This document shows positions 16,121-25,443 of a stretch of DNA of 64,000 nucleotides, piece by piece; position 1 is the first letter of the stretch, and each line of letters starts with the position of its first letter. Below the pieces are notes generated by a model, which saw only the letters and a program-made list of their open reading frames with translations, did not search any database and was not told the DNA's origin. The position numbers were made by a program, and so were the translations under genes. The stretch covers positions 124,001 through 188,000 of the forward strand of contig NZ_CP014342.1 in NCBI RefSeq assembly GCF_001618685.1. Reading direction: 5' to 3'. Source of the DNA: Geobacillus subterraneus. GTDB lineage: Bacteria > Bacillota > Bacilli > Bacillales > Anoxybacillaceae.

Positions 16121-18049
16121 ATGAAGCCATTTTTATCATTATGTATGATCGTGAAAAATGAAGAAAAAGTGTTACAACGTTGTTTAGATTCTGTATATGG
16201 AATTGTTGATGAAATTGTAATCGTTGATACAGGTTCAACTGATTCAACAAAAGAAATTGCGTTAAAATATACGGACAAAGTATATCATTTTGAGTGGACG
16301 AACAGCTTTGCCGCTGCGCGCAACTTTGCTCAACAACATGCGACAGGGAAGTGGATTCTCGTATTAGATGCAGATGAGTATGTTGATCGTACGAATTTGC
16401 AAGAAATGATACAAGTATTAAAACAGGCTGATAATGGTGTTGAAGCGTATGACGTGAACATCTATAACTTTATGGGGACATACGGTGAGCGTGTGCTTCA
16501 ACATCGCCATACGCGTATTTATCGCAATTTGCCACATTTACAGTACGATCGTTCCATTCATGAGCAGTTGCGAAAGACGAATGGTGAATATGTTCAAGCT
16601 GAGCAAGGTATTTTAACCGTTTATCATACGGGGTATATGTCTCATGTAGTGACAGAGAAGAAAAAACATGATCGAAATGCTCCACTGATTGAGCGTGAAA
16701 TACAAGCAGGTGACAGCGTTGCTTTCGATTACTTCAACTTGGGAAATGAACATCTTTCAAAAGGTGAAATAGAACAAGCGCTACAATCATTTATTCAGGC
16801 GTATCAACATAAAAAAGATATTCGGTTAAGTTGGGTTTCGTACTGTCTTGTGCAAATTATTTTATGCTTGAAATATTTGCAACGGTTTGATGACGCTTTG
16901 CGGGTTATTGCTGACGCTGAAAACTTATATAGCGAAACCGCTGATTTTCAATTTTTACGTGGGGAAATTTACTATTTGCAACATCGCTATGACGATGCTG
17001 TACAACAACTAGAGTACTTGCTTGAAAATAAAAACAAATATCCTTACACGATTAAAACAGTTGAATACGTCGAGTACGATCCGCATATGTTACTGGGTCA
17101 TATTTACAAACATAAAGGAAATTCACAAAAAGCAATATACCATTTTTCTTGTGCGCTTTCATTTAATCGAAAAAGCTATGAAGCGCTTTACCACATATTG
17201 CAATTGCTCGCTCGCGCTCATAGTGAAGAGGAGATTGTCCAATTTATCAAAAGTAAACAATTAGCAAACGATTTATTCGCCGTTTCGCTAATTGCCCGCA
17301 TTGCCTCGAATTTACATTTAGAAAAAGTGATGTGCTCGCTTGCAGCAAAACTAGGTGATGAGGTCATTCAGCGCGGGTTCGAAATTAAAGTCAATATATT
17401 ACAAAAACGATATGACGAAGCGTTGCAGCAAATATTGAAAAGCTCTGTAGCTGATCTGCAGACATATGTTCGTTCAGGGAGTTTAGACTCGTATGATCTA
17501 TTAGTAGCCGCGTTTAAAACGAATCAGCTCGATGTTGTTCGCCTCTTATTTCATCTTGTTTCTGAACACAGAGAAAAAGAGTTTTTATTGTTTATGATGA
17601 ACGAGTATGAGGAAACGCCTGAACCGACGTTTTACCTGCTTTTACTTGAGAGGACGATTCAGTTAAAAGAGTATGAGCTATTTGAACAGCTTCTTGCCTT
17701 AAAAGGTAAATTTCCTGAGAATATTCATATTCAAATTGCCCATTTACTCCATCGTTATGAATTTATGGAGCTGGCGTTTCAATTGTACCGTTCAGTTGAG
17801 AATATGAACGAGTGGGATGCGGAGTCGTTTGTGAATGTGATCGAGGCTTTGGCAGTAAAAAATGAAGCCATAGAGGCAATGCAATATGGACTGTTAGCCA
17901 TTAGCCTTGGTCATCACGATTTTCGGCTGTACAAATATGTTATTGAGTTAATGACCATATGTGGAATGGATGAGGAAAAAAAGAAAATGGTCCAACAAGC
18001 GAAACAGTCGTATCCAGATAGCGAATGGTTAAAGGAAAAAGAAAGATAA
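16121..18049 (+). CDS. Family 2 glycosyltransferase with TPR-like C-terminus
   Basis: Protein of 642 residues. Residues 1-220 are a GT-A glycosyltransferase: LSLCMIVKNEEKVLQRCLDS, IVDTGSTDSTKEIA, and the metal-binding DADE near residue 85. The rest is helical repeats of TPR type (DYFNLGNEHLSKGEIEQALQ, LLGHIYKHKGNSQKAIYHF). Position after hag, sigma-D-like promoter and soluble architecture point to a cytoplasmic flagellin O-glycosyltransferase (inference). The ATG at 16121 follows GAAGGAAG; the ATG at 16094 lacks a ribosome site. Codon use is much more AT-rich than the flagellar core. Confidence 0.85.
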   Translation: MKPFLSLCMIVKNEEKVLQRCLDSVYGIVDEIVIVDTGSTDSTKEIALKYTDKVYHFEWTNSFAAARNFAQQHATGKWILVLDADEYVDRTNLQEMIQVLKQADNGVEAYDVNIYNFMGTYGERVLQHRHTRIYRNLPHLQYDRSIHEQLRKTNGEYVQAEQGILTVYHTGYMSHVVTEKKKHDRNAPLIEREIQAGDSVAFDYFNLGNEHLSKGEIEQALQSFIQAYQHKKDIRLSWVSYCLVQIILCLKYLQRFDDALRVIADAENLYSETADFQFLRGEIYYLQHRYDDAVQQLEYLLENKNKYPYTIKTVEYVEYDPHMLLGHIYKHKGNSQKAIYHFSCALSFNRKSYEALYHILQLLARAHSEEEIVQFIKSKQLANDLFAVSLIARIASNLHLEKVMCSLAAKLGDEVIQRGFEIKVNILQKRYDEALQQILKSSVADLQTYVRSGSLDSYDLLVAAFKTNQLDVVRLLFHLVSEHREKEFLLFMMNEYEETPEPTFYLLLLERTIQLKEYELFEQLLALKGKFPENIHIQIAHLLHRYEFMELAFQLYRSVENMNEWDAESFVNVIEALAVKNEAIEAMQYGLLAISLGHHDFRLYKYVIELMTICGMDEEKKKMVQQAKQSYPDSEWLKEKER

Positions 18050-18062
18050 AAGGAAGAGGACA

Positions 18063-20150
18063 ATGAAAACAAGTATCGTTATACTAACTCACAATAAGCT
18101 AGACTATACAAAACAATGTATAGAAAGCATTCGCCAATATACAAGAGAAGGTACGTACGAAATTATCGTTGTTGATAACCGTTCTACGGACGGAACGGTG
18201 GAATGGTTGCAGTCACAAAAAGATATACGAACAATTTTTAATGCTAAAAATGTTGGTTTCCCTAAAGGATGCAACCAGGGAATACAGATTGCAGAAGGGG
18301 AAAACATTCTTTTACTAAATAACGATGTGGTTGTGACAAAACATTGGCTTGATCATTTGTTAGCTTGTTTATACAGCGCTGATGATATTGGAGCGGTCGG
18401 GCCAGTTACAAATTCTGCGGCTTATTATTCAACCATTCCCGTTCGTTATACGTCGATCGATGAAATGCATGAGTTTGCTTCCCAACATAATGTTTTAGAT
18501 CCAAATAAATGGGAAGAACGATTAAAGTTAATTGGATTCTGTTTGCTCATTAAAAAAGAGGCAATAGAGAAAGTCGGGTTGTTGGACGAGCGCTTTACCC
18601 CAGGAAACTTTGAAGATGACGATTATTCTGTTCGTTTGCGACAGGCCGGTTATCGCTTAATGCTTTGTAACGATACGTTTGTCCACCATTACGGTAGTGT
18701 ATCATGGAAAGACGACAGTAGCGGTTATTCGAAGTTGTTGCGAGAAAATCAAAAGAAGTTTGAAAAGAAATGGGGTGTTGATATTGATGCGTACACTATC
18801 GATTTGGAGATGTTGAGTCGAGTTGGGATGGATCATCACCGTGCTATCAATGTGTTACACATCGGCTGTGGGGCAGGGGCAACGTTGTTAAAAATAAAAC
18901 ATGAATATCCTCAAGCAGCGCTGTATGGCGTAGAACAAAATGCATTTGCTATCAAAGAAGCACAGCGATATGCATATGTAGCTTGCGATTTAGACGATAC
19001 TCAAATAAAAAAACAGATGTTTGATCTTATTTTATATAGTAGCCGCACGATCCCGTTAGATGATCATTTACTTTGTTTCGTTGTTGAACATTTAAAACAG
19101 GATGGACAGTTTTTGGCACATGTACAAAATACCGGATACGTTCAGTTGCTTGAACAATTGATTGTTGGACGAAATCCTTTTACGGGTGGGGATTTTTATA
19201 GTTTAGGCCAATTAGAGGATTTGTTTAAGTCGCATTCATTATCCATGTCTATTACAGGTTTACTTTCTCCGGAAAATGACATGAAACATCGGTTAGTTGA
19301 TCATTTAAAAGTATTGTACGGAGAAAAAGTGCAATTTTTACTTGCTGCAAAATCGTTTCTCGTATGTGCCAATAAACAAAAAACAAATATAAGGGAACTC
19401 ATTGGGGATTTTGTTTCTAAAAAAGATCGTCACCAAATCTTGGAGCAGTTAAATGATATTTCTATCACTGAAGTTGTCGCTACAATAAGGAATATGAACG
19501 AAGCAGTCGAACTGCTGAATGAACTGGCGATTGAAAATTTTGCACAAGGCAATCACGAACATGTTTTGCCGTACTTGCAAGCGGCGTTCGAGTTGTGTTC
19601 AGATGATACAGATACGTTATACAATCTAGCATTTGTGTTGAACTCCTATGGCGAAAAAGAGCTAGCGAATCACTATTTATCATTGATTCGTCAACCGGAT
19701 GGCGAAGTGAAAAAACTGTTTGAGGAGATCAATGAACAATCGTTGAAAAAAGCACAACAACTTGCCTTTTTGTTGCGCCGCCTCGAATTTGATATTGACG
19801 TTGAAGAGACAAAGCAATCGCTTGTTAATCAGTTGGCTCGTGGCGAAATTAATGAGCAACTCATCAAGGAAGTTATTGAGACAAGCATTATTCATAAAGT
19901 AAAAGTACTTCAAGCAATTGCGATCACTTGTTTCGAACAAGGACTGCATGAACAGGTATTGCCGTATTTACAACTTGCTTATGTGCAAGAACCAGAGAAC
20001 ATAGATACGTTATACAATCTAGGTTATGTGCTTCTTACTTACGGAGAGTACGGATTAGCCAAAGTATTTTTGGAAAAAATTCGGCATCCGGATAAGGAAG
20101 TGTTACAACTACTCGAAATTGCAAAAGAGGAGAGTCTTCGTCATGAATGA
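18063..20150 (+). CDS. Glycosyltransferase - SAM-methyltransferase-like - TPR multidomain protein
   Basis: Protein of 695 residues. Residues 1-240 are a GT2 domain (TSIVILTHNKLDYTKQCIES, VVDNRSTDGTVEWL, LLNNDVVV, then GNFEDDDYSVRL). About 260-420 looks like a SAM-dependent methyltransferase fold (INVLHIGCGAGATLLKIKHE). Residues 480-695 contain two copies of a TPR-like unit (HVLPYLQAAFELCSDDTDTL and QVLPYLQLAYVQEPENIDTL). The combination suggests one protein that elongates and methylates a glycan while docking on a protein substrate; that is inference. It starts 13 nt after the previous gene and overlaps the next by 8 nt. Confidence 0.82.
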   Translation: MKTSIVILTHNKLDYTKQCIESIRQYTREGTYEIIVVDNRSTDGTVEWLQSQKDIRTIFNAKNVGFPKGCNQGIQIAEGENILLLNNDVVVTKHWLDHLLACLYSADDIGAVGPVTNSAAYYSTIPVRYTSIDEMHEFASQHNVLDPNKWEERLKLIGFCLLIKKEAIEKVGLLDERFTPGNFEDDDYSVRLRQAGYRLMLCNDTFVHHYGSVSWKDDSSGYSKLLRENQKKFEKKWGVDIDAYTIDLEMLSRVGMDHHRAINVLHIGCGAGATLLKIKHEYPQAALYGVEQNAFAIKEAQRYAYVACDLDDTQIKKQMFDLILYSSRTIPLDDHLLCFVVEHLKQDGQFLAHVQNTGYVQLLEQLIVGRNPFTGGDFYSLGQLEDLFKSHSLSMSITGLLSPENDMKHRLVDHLKVLYGEKVQFLLAAKSFLVCANKQKTNIRELIGDFVSKKDRHQILEQLNDISITEVVATIRNMNEAVELLNELAIENFAQGNHEHVLPYLQAAFELCSDDTDTLYNLAFVLNSYGEKELANHYLSLIRQPDGEVKKLFEEINEQSLKKAQQLAFLLRRLEFDIDVEETKQSLVNQLARGEINEQLIKEVIETSIIHKVKVLQAIAITCFEQGLHEQVLPYLQLAYVQEPENIDTLYNLGYVLLTYGEYGLAKVFLEKIRHPDKEVLQLLEIAKEESLRHE

Positions 20151-22779
20151 CAAAAAAGTCGCCTTTATTTATTGTGTGAATAACAGGCAAATGTATGAAG
20201 AATCTGTCCGTTACGTCGGATCGCTTCATGTTCCGGAAGGATATGAAATTGAAATTATTTCTATTGAAGGAGCGAAAAGCATCACGTCCGGATATAATGA
20301 AGCAATGAAAAGGATAGATGCAAAGTATAAAGTGTATTTGCATCAAGATGTGTTCATAGTTAACAAAAATTTCTTATATGATATTATTGCTCTTTTTGAA
20401 AAGTATCCTAAATTAGGGATGATTGGAGTAGTTGGAGCGAAAACAATTCCGAGAAATGGAATTTGGTGGGAGAGCACGCAACGATTTGGAAAGGTTTATG
20501 ACAGTCATACTGGAGAAATGAAGTTATTAAGTTTTAAGGAAACAGAACTAGAATATGAACCCGTTCAAGCTATCAACGGGTTAATCATGATTACTCAATA
20601 CGATATCCCATGGCGAGAAGATTTGTTTACGGGTTGGCATTTTTATGATCTCTCCGAGTGTCAAGAATTTTTATTAGCGGGTTACGATGTAGGGGTTGTG
20701 CGCCAAAACGTGCCATGGTGTGTTCATGACTGCGGTATAGCGAGTGCGGAAAACGGATTTGATAATGATCGAAAAAAATTTGTTGATGTTTATGGGGAAA
20801 ATGTTCAGAGATTAAACAAGACATTTCTTCCCCTTGTAAGCATACTAATTCCTACTTACAATCGTCCGCATTATTTTGAGCTTGCTTTACAAAGCGCTTT
20901 AAATCAAACATATGAAAATATTGAAGTTATTGTATGTGATGATAGCACGAATGATGAAACAGAAAAGTTAGTCAAAAAATATACTGCTAAATATAATAAT
21001 TTAACTTATATCAAAAATCCAACTAGATTGGGACAATTTGAAAATGATATTAAGTTATTTAACCTTGCCAATGGAGAATATATTAACTATTTAATGGATG
21101 ATGATTTATTCCATCCTCAAAAAATTGAAAAGATGATGAACTACTACCTTAATGATCAAAAAAATGAAATAACGTTAGTTACATCTCATAGGCAATTGAT
21201 AGATGGAAATGGGAATTTATTGAAAGATTTTACGAGTACTAAAAGGCTTTTTGAAACGGACGCTATTATAGATGGGAAAGTATTAGGGGAATATATATTA
21301 AAAACGTTAATAAATTGTATTGGTGAACCCACTACTGTATTGTTTAGAAAGCGTGATTTGGATGAGCCGTTCGGTACTTTTGGTGGAAGAAAATATTTAT
21401 GTAATGTAGACTTAGCATCATGGTTTAACCTTTTATTTAAAGGAAAAGCAGTTTATATTAGTGAAACACTAAGTTATTTTAGAATCCACGACAATCAACA
21501 GCTTCAGTCAGCTGAAATGTTGTTAAATGGAACAATAGATTATGCGCATATGATTATGGAATCTAGAAAAAAAGGCTTATTGCAAAAAGATAGAAACTAT
21601 GAATTAACGTTAAAGCATTGGTTCAATTATACAAAAACAATTGCAAATAAAATAATAAATTCAAATGATTTAGACATAATTAGTGAATTGCAAAATTATC
21701 ATTTACTAATGGAAGAAGAATATAATAAATTTGTTCAACCTAAGATATCTGTAGCTCTTGAAACACTAAAGAATACGTATGATCCAAAGGAAAAAAATTT
21801 AATCATCTTTTTTGTGCCAGGAGAAGACGGAATAACAGGTGGAATATTATCCATTTATTCAATATACGAGGAAACTAAAAAATTAAAGCACATTCACAAT
21901 TGTGAAACGATTATGTGCACACTGCCTAATGATACGATTTTACTAAAAAATACAAATTTCAAAAATGACGTACCTATCTATCCGTTTGAACTAGTTATGA
22001 GTTATTTTAAACAACTTGAAAAGTGTATAATTCATATTCCTGAATGTTATACTGACTTTTTCTTAGATAATATTTCAGATTATGATAAGAAGACGCTAAA
22101 ACAAATTTCGGAATTACAAATTAATTTATTAATACAAAATATTGATTTAGCCCCTTCTAGAAATACAATTGCTAAACTTTTTGATTATACAAGGGATGTT
22201 ACTTGTACAACTGCACATAGACAGTATTCAACTAGAGAATATAGGGAAAAATTCGGAATACCTTTACATTATTTATCAGTTTGGGTAAGTCAAGAACAGT
22301 ATAAATTTAAGAACTACGAGGATAAAGAAAACTTAATGGTTGTCTCTCCAGATCCGCATCCTTTAAAAGAAGAGATACTGAATAGAATCAAAAAAAGGTT
22401 TCCTTCATTAGAAATAGTTATAATAAAAAATTTAAAATATGAGGAATATAAGGATATTATTTCGCGAGCAAAATGGGCTTTAACTTTTGGTGAAGGATTA
22501 GATGGATATTTTGTTGAAACTGTATTTAGTGGAGGCATAAGTTTTGCCGTATATAATTCAAGCTTTTTTACGAGTGAGTTTAAATATCTGAAAACCGTTT
22601 ATCAAGATTATATTGATTTATTAAATAAAATATGTAGAGATATAGAAAATTTAGATAATAAAAGGGAATTTAAGAAATATCATGAACAACAATTAGATAT
22701 TGTAAAAGACTTGTATAGTTACGATGTATATGTCCGAAATGTAGCTTCTTTTTATAAAAAGCAATATACTTTTAAATGA
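20143..22779 (+). CDS. Three-domain glycosyltransferase (StrF-like, GT2, C-terminal GT)
   Basis: Protein of 878 residues. Residues 1-220 resemble the StrF/Glyco_tranf_2_5 domain (AFIYCVNNRQMYEESVRYV, YKVYLHQDVFIV, ARM-like GWHFYDLSECQEFLLAGYDVG). About 228-470 is a second GT2 domain (LVSILIPTYNRPHYFELALQ, DDSTNDETEKL, NYLMDDDLFHP). About 560-878 resembles a retaining-type GT-B glycosyltransferase (FVPGEDGITGGILSIYSIYE, MVVSPDPHPLKEEILNRI, LTFGEGLDGYFVETVFSGG). DNA becomes very AT-rich after about 20800, suggesting a fusion or a separate origin for the last two-thirds. The ATG at 20143 follows AGAGGAG. Confidence 0.82.
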   Translation: MNDKKVAFIYCVNNRQMYEESVRYVGSLHVPEGYEIEIISIEGAKSITSGYNEAMKRIDAKYKVYLHQDVFIVNKNFLYDIIALFEKYPKLGMIGVVGAKTIPRNGIWWESTQRFGKVYDSHTGEMKLLSFKETELEYEPVQAINGLIMITQYDIPWREDLFTGWHFYDLSECQEFLLAGYDVGVVRQNVPWCVHDCGIASAENGFDNDRKKFVDVYGENVQRLNKTFLPLVSILIPTYNRPHYFELALQSALNQTYENIEVIVCDDSTNDETEKLVKKYTAKYNNLTYIKNPTRLGQFENDIKLFNLANGEYINYLMDDDLFHPQKIEKMMNYYLNDQKNEITLVTSHRQLIDGNGNLLKDFTSTKRLFETDAIIDGKVLGEYILKTLINCIGEPTTVLFRKRDLDEPFGTFGGRKYLCNVDLASWFNLLFKGKAVYISETLSYFRIHDNQQLQSAEMLLNGTIDYAHMIMESRKKGLLQKDRNYELTLKHWFNYTKTIANKIINSNDLDIISELQNYHLLMEEEYNKFVQPKISVALETLKNTYDPKEKNLIIFFVPGEDGITGGILSIYSIYEETKKLKHIHNCETIMCTLPNDTILLKNTNFKNDVPIYPFELVMSYFKQLEKCIIHIPECYTDFFLDNISDYDKKTLKQISELQINLLIQNIDLAPSRNTIAKLFDYTRDVTCTTAHRQYSTREYREKFGIPLHYLSVWVSQEQYKFKNYEDKENLMVVSPDPHPLKEEILNRIKKRFPSLEIVIIKNLKYEEYKDIISRAKWALTFGEGLDGYFVETVFSGGISFAVYNSSFFTSEFKYLKTVYQDYIDLLNKICRDIENLDNKREFKKYHEQQLDIVKDLYSYDVYVRNVASFYKKQYTFK

Positions 22780-22793
22780 TATTTCAATAATTA

Positions 22794-23265
22794 CTGTAGA
22801 TGAGCGAATTTCATTATTTACCATAATGAATAAAGGTACTCTTATGCCACTTGGATCTGTTTTTGAATGGAGTCTAGTGACATTCCTTGTTGGGTCTCAT
22901 GATAAATAAATTTAATGAGGTGATGAATTTTTCTGGATCTTGCCTTGGCCATGCCTTTCAAAAAATCACTGAAATGCTTCATTATGCGATAGGCATAGGT
23001 AAACTGAACGATGATCCAATATCGTTTGACGTCTCGTTAGTGGTGAATTTGATATCGGTTCAGGCCCAACGTTCCTTTCGTTTACCAAAAATAACTTTTC
23101 ATCTACCAACGTTTAGCGTAATCGTCTAGGATTTCTTTATCGCTGAGTACCGTGTCTGTTACTCTAAAAACAGCGCAAATGTTCCGTGGTCATCGGCTGA
23201 TCGCTTTTCTAATCAAACAATACCATCACATTGGGAATGTCTTGAGTGCCCATTCATACGAATAA
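22794..23265 (-). pseudogene. Decayed IS701-like transposase relic
   Basis: The reverse strand reads ILDDYAKRW-stop-MKSYFW, then later RDVKRYW. This aligns with ILRYYAQRWTIECFFRQAK and RAVKRYW of the intact transposases at 25.5 and 41.0 kb, with several stop codons and frameshifts. The left end CTGTAGATGAGCGAA at 22794 matches the terminal inverted repeat CTGTAGATGAG of those elements. No right end is found. It is much more AT-rich and diverged than the intact copies, so it is an old insertion. Confidence 0.75.
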
Positions 23266-23528
23266 AACGTTAATCAGAGAGAAGTAGATATGGTTATCTT
23301 TCTGTTTATTATGTCCATTATATATGATAAATTAAAGAATTCTACTCGTTGGGTTTTACAAAAGTTATATTAATATGTTTGCTAAATTTCTTTATAAAAG
23401 TAATAAATTATTTGTTTGTTATCGGTTACGCTATTATTGAAATAGTGAATTAACATTCCATGAATCAAAGCCTATATATTACTACATAATTGAATTTTGT
23501 CCATTAAAAAATTGGAAGGTATTGGGGT
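23266..23528. other. AT-rich intergenic sequence without a gene
   Basis: No reading frame of note. The only usable signal is TTGGAAGGTATTGGGGT just before the next start codon (GGAAGG ribosome site). It probably holds the promoter of the ATP-grasp gene, but no clear -35/-10 pair is evident. Confidence 0.4.
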
Positions 23529-24821
23529 ATGAGTCGAAAAAATGTTCTTGTATTTCCAGGAGCTACTGAGATTGGTTTAGAGATTTGGAGAGCCTTAAAA
23601 GATTGTAAAGATATAATGCTTTTCTCTGCTGGTAGTGAAATTCCTAATCATGCACCATATGTTTATTATAATCATTTTATTGTTCCTGACGTTAATAGCA
23701 ATAGTGATTGGATATCTACTTTAAACAAAATTATATTGGAGCATCAAGTAGATTATATTTATCCAGCTCATGATGATGTAATTGTGGCGTTAGCTCTAAA
23801 TAAAGACAAGATCAAAACTAAGATAATCTCATCTCCACTTGAGACTTGCTTAATATGTAGATCTAAAACCAAAACATATAAAAGGTTCGCAAAGTTATTA
23901 CCGGTTCCTAAAATGTATAAAAATATAGATGAAATCGAGAATTATCCAGTGTTTGTTAAGCCAGATAAAGGACAGGGTGCCAAGGATGCACAAAAAGTTA
24001 ATGATAAAAAGAGTTTGCAGCTTTTGTTAGAGAAAATACCTGATCTTGTGGTTTTAGAATATTTAAGTGGTAAAGAATACACTGTAGATTGTTTTACGGA
24101 TAGGGAGAAAGGACTATTATTCTGTAGTGGAAGAGAGAGAGTTAGAACAAAAAGTGGCATATCAATGAATAGCAAACCAGTTAGTGAAGAACTTAACAAA
24201 AAGTTTCGTGAATATGCAAACATTATTTGTAAAGAGTTAGATATTTATGGTGCTTGGTTTTTCCAGCTCAAATTGGATAGTATGGGAGTATTCAAATTAC
24301 TCGAAATTGCTCCAAGGATTAGTGGAACGATGTGTACACATAGAGTGTTAGGGATTAATTTTCCGTTACTAAGTATCTATGAAGAGGAACGAGTAGACCT
24401 AAAAATTTTGAAAAATGAATATCAAGTAGAAGTTGATAGAGCGTTAGTTAATAGATATAAACATAATATTAATTTTAATAAAGTATATGTAGATTTAGAT
24501 GATACAATTATTATAAATGATAAACTTAATATACAATTAATAAGTTTTTTGTTTCAATGTTTAAACAACGGATGCAAAATTATCTTAATTACAAAAACAA
24601 ATAGCAATCTGAATGATGTTTTGAGTAAATGGAGAATAGCAGATATATTTGATGAAGTTATTTGGATAAAAAAGGATCAATCAAAGGCAGACTTTATAAA
24701 TCCAGAAGATGCAATTTTCATAGATGATAGTTTTGCTGAAAGAAAATCTGTTTTTGATAGGCATAAAATACCTACTTTTGATTGCAATATGATTGAACTA
24801 TTAACAGATGAAAGGGTATAA
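23529..24821 (+). CDS. ATP-grasp ligase fused to HAD-like phosphatase domain
   Basis: Protein of 430 residues. Residues 1-290 are a carbamoyl-phosphate-synthase-like ATP-grasp module (VLVFPGATEIGLEIWRAL, YPVFVKPDKGQGAKDAQKV, VVLEYLSGKEYTVDCFTD, then KLLEIAPRISGTM for metal and ATP binding). Residues 320-430 are a HAD hydrolase-like domain starting VYVDLDDTIIIND, with the second motif LITKTNS and the acidic DDSFAERK. ATP-grasp enzymes join a carboxylate to an amine or similar nucleophile. Within a glycan locus it may make an amide on a sugar or an activated intermediate (inference). Very AT-rich; coupled to the methyltransferase that follows. Confidence 0.75.
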   Translation: MSRKNVLVFPGATEIGLEIWRALKDCKDIMLFSAGSEIPNHAPYVYYNHFIVPDVNSNSDWISTLNKIILEHQVDYIYPAHDDVIVALALNKDKIKTKIISSPLETCLICRSKTKTYKRFAKLLPVPKMYKNIDEIENYPVFVKPDKGQGAKDAQKVNDKKSLQLLLEKIPDLVVLEYLSGKEYTVDCFTDREKGLLFCSGRERVRTKSGISMNSKPVSEELNKKFREYANIICKELDIYGAWFFQLKLDSMGVFKLLEIAPRISGTMCTHRVLGINFPLLSIYEEERVDLKILKNEYQVEVDRALVNRYKHNINFNKVYVDLDDTIIINDKLNIQLISFLFQCLNNGCKIILITKTNSNLNDVLSKWRIADIFDEVIWIKKDQSKADFINPEDAIFIDDSFAERKSVFDRHKIPTFDCNMIELLTDERV

Positions 24822-24825
24822 ACGT

Positions 24826-25377
24826 ATGGAATTTAGGAAAATAGAAAATGTAGTTGTTAGTGAATTTGACAAGAGTTGCTATAAATTAATTAGGGAAAAT
24901 ATTAAAAGTTTTTTAGAAGAAAGTGCAGCTCAATACGATAAACCAACAATACGTGTATTAGATATAGCACCGCAAATTCATGAAGGCGCTAAAGCGTATT
25001 TTAAAAAAGCGTTAGTTGAAACACTTGACATTGATGATTCCTCTGGAGCAACTTATATAGCTGATATTACAAAATATAATGAGTTTTTACCTAATGAATA
25101 TTTTGACATAATTGTTTGTACAGAGGTTTTAGAACATACTTTGAATCCATTTAAAGCAATAGAAGAAATTTATAGGTTATTAAAACCTTCTGGCATTTTA
25201 CTTTTGAGTGTACCATTCAATTTTAGAATTCATGGTCCGTTACCGGATTGTTGGCGTTTTACGGAATTTGGACTAAATGTTCTGCTAAAAGATTTTACTC
25301 AGGTAGAAATTACTTCTCTTGATACAGAAAAACGCGATTTAATGCCAATACACTATACAGTTAAAGCTATAAAATAA
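24826..25377 (+). CDS. Class I SAM-dependent methyltransferase
   Basis: Protein of 183 residues. The SAM-binding motif is IRVLDIAPQIHEGAKAYF and later strands are EYFDIIVCTEVLEHTLNPFKAIEEIYRLLKPSGILLLSVPF, typical of Methyltransf_11 enzymes. The ATG at 24826 follows GAAAGGG; an in-frame ATG at 24808 lies within the previous gene. The ATP-grasp partner ends 4 nt upstream. The target is unknown; a sugar or glycan intermediate is plausible from context. The IS701-like element inserted about 70 bp downstream separates it from the aminotransferase gene. Confidence 0.82.
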   Translation: MEFRKIENVVVSEFDKSCYKLIRENIKSFLEESAAQYDKPTIRVLDIAPQIHEGAKAYFKKALVETLDIDDSSGATYIADITKYNEFLPNEYFDIIVCTEVLEHTLNPFKAIEEIYRLLKPSGILLLSVPFNFRIHGPLPDCWRFTEFGLNVLLKDFTQVEITSLDTEKRDLMPIHYTVKAIK

Positions 25378-25443
25378 ATGTTATTTTATTAATGAGGAAT
25401 TAAGCCAGTCGAAAGAGTTTTTCTTAAGTTTTTATGTTATTAA

